Shown: one piece after another, positions 9,583-16,527 of the stretch
How positions within the stretch are numbered: the stretch's first letter is position 1
Layout of the letters: every line of letters starts with the position of its first letter
From: Bowmanella denitrificans
GTDB lineage: Bacteria > Pseudomonadota > Gammaproteobacteria > Enterobacterales > Alteromonadaceae
Length of the DNA stretch: 64,000 nucleotides
Assembly: GCF_002887595.1 (NCBI RefSeq)
Contig: NZ_PEBU01000010.1
Span: 124,001 to 188,000, forward strand
Direction of reading: 5' to 3'
Position numbers and translations under genes: made by a program
Notes under the pieces: generated by a model
The model's database searches: none
What the model was told of the DNA's origin: nothing
What the model saw: the letters and a program-made list of their open reading frames with translations, nothing else

Positions 9583-9732
9583 AACCACAGAGGCACAGAG
9601 CACACAGAGTTTTTGAGGGTAGTATCCTAGCGAGAGGACTTTTGCACTCACAGTCGAGACCAAAAAAATACTTTATTTCAATAAGTTAGTTTAATCCCCT
9701 GCTCTTCTCCGTGACCTCTGTGCCTCTGTGGT
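9583..9732. repeat. type A inverted-repeat element, unit 2 of 3
   Basis: The arms are the same; the core is diverged (TTTTTGAGGGTAGTATCC). The linker GACATTGATCTGATCAAGTT follows, identical to the one after unit 1. The period to the next unit is 177 bases. Confidence 0.88.
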
Positions 9733-9759
9733 GACATTGATCTGATCAAGTTTATAAAT

Positions 9760-9916
9760 AACCACAGAGGCACAGAGCACACAGAGTGGTTGAAGGTATT
9801 TTTCCGCTGCGAGCTTTTCTCAGCACCACTGCGTCTCAGTGCCGAGAATGAAGAGTTTTCAAATGCATAGATTAAAAATCTCCAGCTCTTCTCCGTGTCC
9901 TCTGTGTCTCTGTGGT
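9760..9916. repeat. type A inverted-repeat element, unit 3 of 3
   Basis: The arms are the same, with a distinct core that itself contains a small inverted pair (CACCACTGCGTCTCAGTGCCG). The unit ends at TCTCTGTGGT and passes directly into the tail at 9917, which runs into the 3' end of the ATP-grasp gene. Confidence 0.88.
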
Positions 9917-9951
9917 AAACAAATTCTTTACCGCAGGGTCGTGGTGAAAGT

Positions 9952-10815
9952 TCAGCCGAAGCGGGCAACAAAGGCATCCACAAAGCGCTGGGGTGAAGCA
10001 GCGTCCATATTGAAATACAACGAAGGCTCAATCAGCTCCAGTTCCATCACCGCAAAGCCGTCTGCCAGACGCACATAATCCAGCCGCGCATACAAGGTGG
10101 GCTCGGGCAAGGCCGCCAGGGTTTGCCGGGCCAGTTCCAGCAAGGCCGGTTCGGGTTCAACCGCTTGCAGATAACCGCCATGTTCCTCCTGCACGCGAAA
10201 ATCTCCCGCCTTGGGCCGCTTAACAATACAATGACTGTACTCGGTGCCGAAGAAAAATAGTGAATACTCACCTTCCTGCAAAATAGCCGGTACAAATGGT
10301 TGTATTACATGAGCACGACCGGCAAAACGTTCAGCCAGCAGTGCGGCCTGGTCTTGCAGCCTTTGTCGAATTAGCCGGTAAGTGTCGTCTGCATTGGCGC
10401 TGACCAGCGGCTTAATAATCAGTTCGTCACAAGCAAAATGCTCAAACGCGCTGTGACAGTCGGCCAGATGAAAGTCATCACGCCACAAACTGGGCACGAT
10501 GGCGATACCCCGCTGTTGGATATCGCGTAAGTAACCTTTGTTAATATTCCAGCGTACCAGTGCCAACGAGTTGACCAACATCGCCCCTGAAGCATCAATA
10601 CCTTCCAGGCAGCGCAAAAAAGCCCCGGCATCCTGCTGGTAATCCCAGGGGCTGCGGATCACCACCACATCAAAGCGCGCCCAGTCAACGTCTTTTGCCC
10701 GCCAGGACACCCGCTCCACATGCCAACCTTTGACGGCCATGGGTGCATACAGCAAGTCGTCATAAACAAAGTAGCCTTCGAGGCTGTCCATGGATAAAAA
10801 AGCACAGGTTTTCAT
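9952..10815 (-). CDS. ATP-grasp family ligase
   Basis: The 287 residues show an ATP-grasp fold. The N-terminal part has VVIRSPWDYQQDAGAFLR, the nucleotide-binding region has ELIIKPLVSANADDTYRL and QPFVPAILQEGEYSLFFFG, and the metal-binding end has ARLDYV and MELELIEPSLYFNM. This ending is typical of the RimK-like/DcsG-like group that joins an acyl phosphate to an amine or thiol. The substrate is unknown. It stands alone, divergent from cytochrome b561. Its last codons and stop lie inside a sequence that also follows another repeat array (7934-7988), so the exact C terminus may have been shaped by the repeat. Confidence 0.82.
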   Translation of the reverse strand: MKTCAFLSMDSLEGYFVYDDLLYAPMAVKGWHVERVSWRAKDVDWARFDVVVIRSPWDYQQDAGAFLRCLEGIDASGAMLVNSLALVRWNINKGYLRDIQQRGIAIVPSLWRDDFHLADCHSAFEHFACDELIIKPLVSANADDTYRLIRQRLQDQAALLAERFAGRAHVIQPFVPAILQEGEYSLFFFGTEYSHCIVKRPKAGDFRVQEEHGGYLQAVEPEPALLELARQTLAALPEPTLYARLDYVRLADGFAVMELELIEPSLYFNMDAASPQRFVDAFVARFG

Positions 10816-10883
10816 AAGGCTTTACTGCAACGGGTGAGAGCGGCAATATAGCCTGCCAGAACCTGAAACAACAAGCAAAGAGC

Positions 10884-11459
10884 ATGGCGTTAACCAATAG
10901 CGATAAAGACTACGGCCGCATTGCCAAATGGCTGCACTGGGGCACTGCCCTGTTATTTTTAGCCTCCTATTGTGCGGTGTATTACCGCCAGTGGTTTACC
11001 GAGAGGCAAACCCCGGAAAACTGGACCGCCCTGCAGCTACACCTGTCGGTGGGCGTGACCATAGGGGTATTACTGGTATTACGGTTGATTTGGCGCCTGA
11101 CCAATACCCAACCACGGATCTGCCCGGGCCCAGCCTGGCAGGTTAAAGCCGCCCACTGGGGCCATTGGCTGCTGTATGCGATGATTTTTATTATGGTATT
11201 TACCGGCTATACCGGCACCGGCGCCAATACCGAGTTTTTCTTCTTGTTTGATATCCCTAAATTTGAAGATACCGCCATGATGCCAGCGTTAATGTCATTG
11301 CTGGGGGTGGAATACGCCGCTTATGAGGATGTGATGGACTTGATCCACAAGGACATTGGCGGAGCCTGGCTGGTTTGGATGCTGATTCTGGGCCATGCCA
11401 GCGCCGCTTTGTATCACCATCTGGTGGTAAAAGATCGCACCCTGAAAAAGATGCTTTAA
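10884..11459 (+). CDS. cytochrome b561 family protein
   Basis: The 191 residues form four membrane helices with histidines for heme b: H in KWLHWGTALLF (about residue 17), LQLHLSVGV (about 53), KAAHWGHWLLY (about 90-93) and LGHASAALYHHL (about 172-179). Members pass electrons between the quinone pool and periplasmic partners. The end, HHLVVKDRTLKKML, is typical of the bacterial b561 group. It is divergent from the ATP-grasp gene, with 68 bases between the starts. An FNR-type site lies just after it but belongs to the next gene. Confidence 0.93.
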   Translation: MALTNSDKDYGRIAKWLHWGTALLFLASYCAVYYRQWFTERQTPENWTALQLHLSVGVTIGVLLVLRLIWRLTNTQPRICPGPAWQVKAAHWGHWLLYAMIFIMVFTGYTGTGANTEFFFLFDIPKFEDTAMMPALMSLLGVEYAAYEDVMDLIHKDIGGAWLVWMLILGHASAALYHHLVVKDRTLKKML

Positions 11460-11470
11460 GCCAACCCCAC

Positions 11471-11484
11471 TTGATTGGGATCAA
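11471..11484. promoter_or_regulatory. FNR/Anr-type box upstream of the phosphorylase-PRPP synthetase pair
   Basis: TTGATTGGGATCAA is an exact match to the FNR consensus TTGAT-N4-ATCAA. Its centre lies at 11477.5. A TG-TATTAG element at about 11502-11509 could be the -10, which would put the start near 11517 and the box near -40, the position for class II activation. The gene begins at 11557. The match is seen; regulation by oxygen is inferred. Confidence 0.72.
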
Positions 11485-11556
11485 GCAGCTTCTATCCTCA
11501 GTGTATTAGCCTGCCGGAATGAATCTGGCAGCGCTTGTCGCACTTGGAACATAAAT

Positions 11557-13068
11557 ATGGAAACCGTACACAGCCTGAATGCCGTACGAATGGGCATCGA
11601 CACCCACCAGGAACCCGTGGTGTATATGCGCCAGGATTGTCACGTGTGCAAGGCGGAAGGCTTTAATGCCAGCAGCAGAGTATTAGTTACCCACGGCAGC
11701 CACATGTTGGTGGCGACCCTGAATGTGGTGGAACAGCATGTTCTGCCGCCGGGCTCGGTGGGGCTGTCGAATATCGCCGCGCTGCGACTGCGCGCCGAGC
11801 AGGGTGACGCCCTGTGCATTGCCCATGCGCCGATTCTGCAGTCTATGAGCGCGGTCAGAAAAAAAGTCTTCGGCCATGCCCTGAGCAGCAGTGAAATGCG
11901 TGACATTGTGGTGGATATTGCCGCCCACCGTTACAGCGATATCGAAATCGCCAGCTTTCTCAGCGTCTGCGCGGGCAGTCGTTTGAATCTGGATGAAATC
12001 ACCAGCCTGACGCAGGCCATGGTCGCCTGTGGCAAACGCCTGAGCTGGGCCGGTGAACGGCAAATTTATGACAAACATTGTATCGGCGGCATCCCGGGAA
12101 ATCGCACCACTCCCATTGTGGTGTCCATAGCCAGCGCTGCCGGTCTGACCCTGCCTAAAACCTCTTCCCGGGCCATTACCTCGCCAGCGGGCACAGCCGA
12201 CACCATGGAAGTGCTGACCAATGTCGACCTGCGGCTGGAAGAGATTCAACGCGTGGTCGCACAAACCGGTGCCTGTCTGGCCTGGGGCGGCGCGGTAAAT
12301 TTAAGCCCGGCCGATGATCTGTTAATTCGCATAGAGCGGGCCCTGGATTTAGACGGCGAAGGCCAATTAATTGCGTCGGTGCTGTCGAAGAAAATCGCCG
12401 CCGGTTCCACCCATGTGGTGATCGATATTCCGGTCGGCGACACCGCCAAGGTACGTAACCGTCAGCAAGCCGACAGGCTGGCCGCGCTGTTTACCGAAGT
12501 GGGCGAAGCCTGTGGCATTTATGTACGCTGCGTAATCACCGATGGCAGTCGCCCCATTGGCCATGGTATCGGCCCGCTGGAAGAAGCGCGGGATTTACTG
12601 GCGGTTTTACAATGCCAGGCCGACGCGCCCAGAGATTTACGTCACCGCTCTTTACTGCTGGCCTCACATTTACTGGATTTGGCACAGAATTGCGGCCTGG
12701 AAGCCGCCCTGTTACAGGCCACCGAGATCCTCGAGTCCGGCCGGGCCTGGGGCCAGTTTAAGATGATTGTGGCTGCCCAGGGCGGTATGCGCGAATTGCC
12801 CGTTGCCCCCTACCAACACCAGCAAAACAGCAGCCGTCATGGTGTATTAAGCAGCATAGATAATCGCCGCCTGGCCAGGCTGGCCAAGCTGGCCGGTGCG
12901 CCACAAGACAAAGCCGCCGGGCTGCGTTTGCATGTGGAAGTGGGTGACAGAATTGTGATTGGCCAGCCGCTGTTTACTTTGTACAGTGACAGCCAAGGCG
13001 AACAAGAGTACGCCCTGGAGTATTACCGCGAAAACCGCGATGTATTTTGTATTGAGGAGCCCCTATGA
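11557..13068 (+). CDS. thymidine phosphorylase / AMP phosphorylase-like enzyme
   Basis: The 503 residues match the long archaeal-type branch (AMP phosphorylase and putative thymidine phosphorylase) rather than the E. coli DeoA of about 440. An N-terminal extra domain (about 1-85) precedes the glycosyl-transferase family 3 helical domain, the phosphate-binding stretch KHCIGGIPGNRTTPI (about 170-184), SSRAITSPAGTADTMEVLT (about 205-224) and a PYNP C-terminal domain. Family members phosphorolyse pyrimidine nucleosides or NMPs to base and ribose (bis)phosphate. The stop overlaps the next start as ATGA, so the two are coupled. An FNR box lies 73 bases upstream. Whether AMP or thymidine is the substrate is not decided by sequence. 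Confidence 0.88.
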   Translation: METVHSLNAVRMGIDTHQEPVVYMRQDCHVCKAEGFNASSRVLVTHGSHMLVATLNVVEQHVLPPGSVGLSNIAALRLRAEQGDALCIAHAPILQSMSAVRKKVFGHALSSSEMRDIVVDIAAHRYSDIEIASFLSVCAGSRLNLDEITSLTQAMVACGKRLSWAGERQIYDKHCIGGIPGNRTTPIVVSIASAAGLTLPKTSSRAITSPAGTADTMEVLTNVDLRLEEIQRVVAQTGACLAWGGAVNLSPADDLLIRIERALDLDGEGQLIASVLSKKIAAGSTHVVIDIPVGDTAKVRNRQQADRLAALFTEVGEACGIYVRCVITDGSRPIGHGIGPLEEARDLLAVLQCQADAPRDLRHRSLLLASHLLDLAQNCGLEAALLQATEILESGRAWGQFKMIVAAQGGMRELPVAPYQHQQNSSRHGVLSSIDNRRLARLAKLAGAPQDKAAGLRLHVEVGDRIVIGQPLFTLYSDSQGEQEYALEYYRENRDVFCIEEPL

Positions 13069-13988
13069 GTTTAGGTCGTGCACTGGTGCTGTTCAGCCTG
13101 ACGCCACACCCGTTACATACCCCCCTTGCCCAGCAGTTAGGGGCGGAATCGGGGCGTCTGGAAAGGCGCGATTTTCCAGACGGCGAATCCTATTTGCGGA
13201 TTAACAGCGACGTAACGGGTAAAGACGTGCTGGTGCTGGTCGACCTGGTGCACCCCAATGACAAATACCTGCCGCTGATTTTTCTGCTGGACACCCTGCG
13301 CGAATTCGGTGCCGCCTCGGTGGGGGTAATGGCCCCCTATTTAAGCTATATGCGCCAGGATATCCGCTTTAACCAGGGCGAAGCCCTGACGTCGAAAATT
13401 TTTGCTGGCGCCTTATCCAGACATATGGACTATCTGGTTACGGTCGACCCACATCTGCACCGTTATCACAGCCTCGACCAAATCTACAGCGTGCCCAGCC
13501 AGGTGGTACAGGGCGCCCCGGCATTGGCCCAGTGGCTGAAAGGACGGGACAATTTGCTGTTAGTCGGGCCAGACGCCGAAAGCGAGCAGTGGGTAGCTGG
13601 TATTGCCGGGCTCTGCGGCCACCCCTTTGTGATTGGTGAAAAGCAGCGTAACGGTGATCGCGACGTACAAATTCAGCTGCCAGACCTCAGTGCCTACGCA
13701 GGGCGCACCGCCGTGATGATTGACGATGTGATCTCCAGCGGCCAGACCATACTGCAATGTATGCAGGCCCTGAATAAAGCGGGTATTGAGCAACAGGAAT
13801 GTGCCGCAGTGCATGGTATTTTTGCCGAAGGCGCAGCACAAATGCTGCTGGAAGCCGGTTTGCAGGCCCTGGCTACCAGCAACAGTATTGCGCATTTTTC
13901 CAATGCCATTGACCTCAGCCCCCTGCTGGTCGCGCCTATACAGCAATGTTTACAGTTAATAAACAGCACAAAAGTGGTGGATAATTAA
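13065..13988 (+). CDS. ribose-phosphate pyrophosphokinase-like protein
   Basis: The 307 residues have the PRPP synthetase fold: RRDFPDGESYLRI near the N terminus, PYLSYMRQDIRFNQGEALTSK with the Arg-Gln-Asp loop (about 88-108), VTVDPHLHRYHS with the catalytic histidines (about 124-136), and the PRPP-binding loop VMIDDVISSGQT (about 218-229). It is diverged from the housekeeping Prs and lacks the usual DDMIDTAGT text. Its start overlaps the phosphorylase stop by four bases. Together the pair could move ribose from nucleotides into PRPP, or act in reverse; this is inference. No other gene of the pathway is adjacent. Confidence 0.86.
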   Translation: MSLGRALVLFSLTPHPLHTPLAQQLGAESGRLERRDFPDGESYLRINSDVTGKDVLVLVDLVHPNDKYLPLIFLLDTLREFGAASVGVMAPYLSYMRQDIRFNQGEALTSKIFAGALSRHMDYLVTVDPHLHRYHSLDQIYSVPSQVVQGAPALAQWLKGRDNLLLVGPDAESEQWVAGIAGLCGHPFVIGEKQRNGDRDVQIQLPDLSAYAGRTAVMIDDVISSGQTILQCMQALNKAGIEQQECAAVHGIFAEGAAQMLLEAGLQALATSNSIAHFSNAIDLSPLLVAPIQQCLQLINSTKVVDN

Positions 13989-14053
13989 CCAGGCTTCTCC
14001 CAGGCCATACTTGTGATAGTCTGGAAGCTTATTGTTGTCTGGAGCCTGCCTTG

Positions 14054-14830
14054 ATGCGTTTTTTCCTGCTGCTGATCTTGCCCCTGGCTGCTTTTGCCAG
14101 TGATGGCCGGGGCGCATTGGTTGCCTGTCTGGATGAATTCCCGCCTTATCAGATGCTGGAAACCCCACCTAAGGGCGAACATGTTGCCGCCCTGGCGCAA
14201 CTGGCCGAAGAGCTGGACATGGAACTGCAATTTGTTACCGAGCCCAACTTCGCCCATTGCATGAAACGCATCGAGCAGGGCAGTGCCGATGTTATTGCCG
14301 GCATTCTGGATCGCGAGGAACGTCGGCACTTTTTGCATTTGCTACCCATGCGTAAAGACACCGCCTATATCTTTGCCACCCGCAACGACGCCAAACCCAT
14401 TGAAAAATATACCGATCTGCACGACAGGTTGATTGCCGTATCAGAAGCAACCTATTACTTCGATCAGTTTGATCAGGACAACAGCCTGCAGAAGGTGACA
14501 TTAAACGACGTACATCATGCCTACAAACTGCTGTTGGCCGGTCGGGTGGATACCGTTATCAGCAGTATGGAGAATCTCACTGCTATTTTTGCCAGCGACC
14601 CCGGGCTGAAAGAGCATATTCAGGTCCAGCCTTTTACCCATGAACTGAACCGCATTGTGTATTTTGGCTTGTCCATGCAGTCCCGTCACGCCGGACAGGT
14701 CAATCATATTCGCGCCAAGGCGGAAAAGGCCTTTGCCGCCGGTAAATTTGAGGCGGTGATTCACCAGTTTGCTGCCGAACACCCTCAGTACTACCAGGTT
14801 AAGCCCCCCACTCCGGCCAAGACCAATTAA
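14054..14830 (+). CDS. periplasmic solute-binding protein, family 3
   Basis: The protein has a signal peptide (MRFFLLLILPLAAFA) and a family 3 binding-protein fold: ACLDEFPPYQMLE at the start, ADVIAGILDREERRHFLHLLP in the hinge region, then KYTDLHDRLIAVSEATYYF and a closing lobe, 258 residues in all. No transporter permease or ATPase gene is near. Many such orphans in Alteromonadales are stand-alone sensors or fragments of amino-acid uptake. An in-frame TTG precedes the ATG by one codon; I take the ATG at 14054. Its end overlaps the convergent rof-like gene by four bases. Confidence 0.85.
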   Translation: MRFFLLLILPLAAFASDGRGALVACLDEFPPYQMLETPPKGEHVAALAQLAEELDMELQFVTEPNFAHCMKRIEQGSADVIAGILDREERRHFLHLLPMRKDTAYIFATRNDAKPIEKYTDLHDRLIAVSEATYYFDQFDQDNSLQKVTLNDVHHAYKLLLAGRVDTVISSMENLTAIFASDPGLKEHIQVQPFTHELNRIVYFGLSMQSRHAGQVNHIRAKAEKAFAAGKFEAVIHQFAAEHPQYYQVKPPTPAKTN

Positions 14831-15108
14831 AGGTTGCAGTGCCCCGGCTGGACATCCAGCTCAGTAAAATACTGGTTGTCAGTCAGCGCCCGTATGCGGG
14901 CAATCTGGTTAAGTTCCAGCTCAAAATTGCCACTGCCGTCTTCCAGCACCAGCCATTCACTACCAGCCTGGGTACGGGTGGTCAGCGCCACACCGCTACG
15001 CTGGCTGCCGTTAAGCAGCCATAGTTCCAGCCGGTAGCCATATAAACAGGCCACTTCGATATAATCATGCACAGCGCAGGCAATGCTCTTGTTGGTCGGG
15101 GTTTTCAT
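14827..15108 (-). CDS. rof: Rho-binding antiterminator, Rof family
   Basis: The 93 residues match Rof in layout: ACAVHDYIEVACLYGYRLEL, a central LNGSQRSGVALTT, WLVLEDGSGNFELELNQIARIRAL and a short tail. Rof is a small Sm-like barrel that binds the primary RNA site of Rho and blocks termination. It acts in the cytoplasm. The ATG at 15108 has AGGA nine bases upstream. It is convergent with the binding-protein gene and next to a repeat array. The sequence match is to the family pattern, not exact identity. Confidence 0.8.
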   Translation of the reverse strand: MKTPTNKSIACAVHDYIEVACLYGYRLELWLLNGSQRSGVALTTRTQAGSEWLVLEDGSGNFELELNQIARIRALTDNQYFTELDVQPGHCNL

Positions 15109-15152
15109 CAGTTTATCCTGCTTTTTACTCTCACCATGAATGTCAGATTATG

Positions 15153-15241
15153 CACCGCCGAGACGCAGAGAGCGCAGAGAATTCAAGGCCCTAGATTAAA
15201 AGATCTCCTGCTCTTCTCCGTGACCTCAGTGTCTCTGTGGT
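15153..15241. repeat. chimeric repeat element, type B left half and type A right half
   Basis: The left arm (CACCGCCGAGACGCAGAG) and the core CCTAGATTAAAAGATCTCCT equal the reverse complement of type B elements, while the right arm (CTCTTCTCCGTGACCTCAGTG and TCTCTGTGGT) is type A. It is joined by the type A linker to the next unit. Confidence 0.8.
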
Positions 15242-15268
15242 GACATTGACCTGAACAAATTTATAAAT

Positions 15269-15419
15269 AACCACAGAGGCACAGAGCGCACAGAGTGTTC
15301 AAAAGGGCTAATTCACAGCGAAGGCATCTGCACTCATCACCGTGACATATAAAATCTATACATTTCAATAATTTAGTTTAATCTCTTGCTCTTCTCCGTG
15401 ACCTCTGTGTCTCTGTGGT
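15269..15419. repeat. type A inverted-repeat element
   Basis: AACCACAGAGGCACAGAG opens and TCTCTGTGGT closes the unit; the core AAAAGGGCTAATTCACAGC resembles the unit at 7595. The standard linker follows, and the next left arm begins 178 bases after this one. Confidence 0.88.
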
Positions 15420-15446
15420 GACATTGATCTGAACAAATTTGTAGAT

Positions 15447-15509
15447 AACCACAGAGACACAGAGCACACAGAGTGTTCAAAAGGGCCAATTCACTGCGGA
15501 GGCAGCTGT
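15447..15509. repeat. truncated type A element (left half only)
   Basis: The left arm and the first part of the core (TTCAAAAGGGCCAATTCACT) are present, then the repeat stops where the DUF2024 gene ends. The right arm is missing, so the element is cut at the gene border. Confidence 0.75.
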
Positions 15510-15776
15510 TTAGTCTCCTGACGGGCAGCCTTGCATGGGAATAATGGCAAAGCCCTGTTGTTCAATACTGGACCGCACCGCGGTGTTGGCCATTTCAGTA
15601 TGACAAAAATCGCAGCGCTGCTGACTAATCTCGGCCTCGTGCACGCCAATATCGCGTAAATACGCATCGGCAAATTGCCCCGCCCGGTGGCGGGCATCTT
15701 CAGTCACCAGCACGTCAAAATGATAGTACGCGCCGCTTTTGGTATGCACATGGGTATCATAAACCAGAACTTGCAT
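15510..15776 (-). CDS. DUF2024 family protein
   Basis: The 88 residues start MQVLVYDTHVHTKSGAYYHFDVLV, the pattern of the DUF2024 family. A CDFCH motif (about residues 55-59), with a histidine after it, suggests metal or redox chemistry, but the family function is not known to me. AGGAAG lies just before the ATG. A thioredoxin-like gene lies 51 bases upstream on the same strand, so the two may form an operon under the divergent HxlR gene. A truncated repeat touches the 3' end and may have set the last residues. Confidence 0.8.
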   Translation of the reverse strand: MQVLVYDTHVHTKSGAYYHFDVLVTEDARHRAGQFADAYLRDIGVHEAEISQQRCDFCHTEMANTAVRSSIEQQGFAIIPMQGCPSGD

Positions 15777-15827
15777 TGCACTTCCTTAATAAAATTAAGG
15801 CGGCAACCTGAGTCGCCGCCATGGCCA

Positions 15828-16064
15828 CTAACGCAGATCGCTCAGCGACGCACCAAAATTAATATGAAAGACCTGACCGTCCAGCACTAAGGCAGGTACC
15901 GACTTAACCCCCTGCTGTTCAGCTTCGTTGAGGCGCTGTGGCTGTTCGCCAAAGTGCACAATCTCAACATCAATACGATTTGGATCCAACGCGGCGGCCA
16001 GATTTTGCTCGGCGTCAACACACACCGGGCAACCCGCATGGTAGAAAATGGCAGTGCTTTTCAT
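15828..16064 (-). CDS. small thioredoxin/glutaredoxin-like protein (CPVC)
   Basis: The 78 residues have a thioredoxin fold: an active-site CPVC in YHAGCPVCVDAEQ (about residues 12-15), a cis-proline segment VKSVPALVLDGQVFHINFG (about 55-72) and no signal peptide. It should work in the cytoplasm as a dithiol reductant. AGGAG lies eight bases before the ATG. The DUF2024 gene follows, and an HxlR-type regulator is divergent at 16166, so redox-responsive control of the pair is a reasonable inference. Confidence 0.85.
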   Translation of the reverse strand: MKSTAIFYHAGCPVCVDAEQNLAAALDPNRIDVEIVHFGEQPQRLNEAEQQGVKSVPALVLDGQVFHINFGASLSDLR

Positions 16065-16165
16065 GGTATTCTCCTGTGGTTAAAAGCCTGGCTATTACAC
16101 GCCCCATTGCCAGGGAAAAACAGCAGGTACAAACCGGTAAGCCACTTACCAAATGGAGCATCTTT

Positions 16166-16495
16166 TTGATTAATAAAGAAAAAAAAGTTCAGACAAATAT
16201 GACCGTGCATGCCATGGTGGAAAGCATTGTCGGCTGCAAATGGTCATTAACGGTGCTTAGCCTGATTCGGCAGGGCATTAACCGCCCCGGTGCCATGCAA
16301 AGGGAAGTGGACGGCCTGACCACCAAAGTGCTGAACGAGCGCCTGGTCAAACTCACCCGCTTTGGGATATTACATAAACAGATTTACCCCGAGAGCCCGC
16401 CCAGAGTGGAGTATCAGTTCACCGAGTTTGGCCAGCACTTTCTGCAGATTATCGACAGCATCGAAAAGGTGCAGGCCGAACTGACATCCCAATAA
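16166..16495 (+). CDS. HxlR family transcriptional regulator
   Basis: The protein of about 110 residues is a winged-helix regulator of the HxlR type: SIVGCKWSLTVLSLIRQGINR, then GLTTKVLNERLVKLTRFGILHKQIYPESPPRVEY and a closing helix. The cysteine in GCKW is the only clear candidate for a redox switch. The TTG at 16166 has GGAG eight bases upstream, whereas the ATG at 16199 has none, so I prefer the TTG. It is divergent from the CPVC and DUF2024 pair and probably controls it. Starting at the ATG would give 98 residues and keep the domain. Confidence 0.82.
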   Translation: MINKEKKVQTNMTVHAMVESIVGCKWSLTVLSLIRQGINRPGAMQREVDGLTTKVLNERLVKLTRFGILHKQIYPESPPRVEYQFTEFGQHFLQIIDSIEKVQAELTSQ

Positions 16496-16527
16496 GCTAA
16501 GTGGATACCGCTGACAACCTAGCCCTG

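Noticed and set aside
9678-10031. Open frame on the minus strand across type A repeats
   Set aside because: It is the translation of the repeat arms and overlaps the end of the ATP-grasp gene in another frame.
15938-16165. N-terminal extension of the HxlR regulator
   Set aside because: It runs through the thioredoxin-like gene on the other strand; the HxlR domain begins after 16199.
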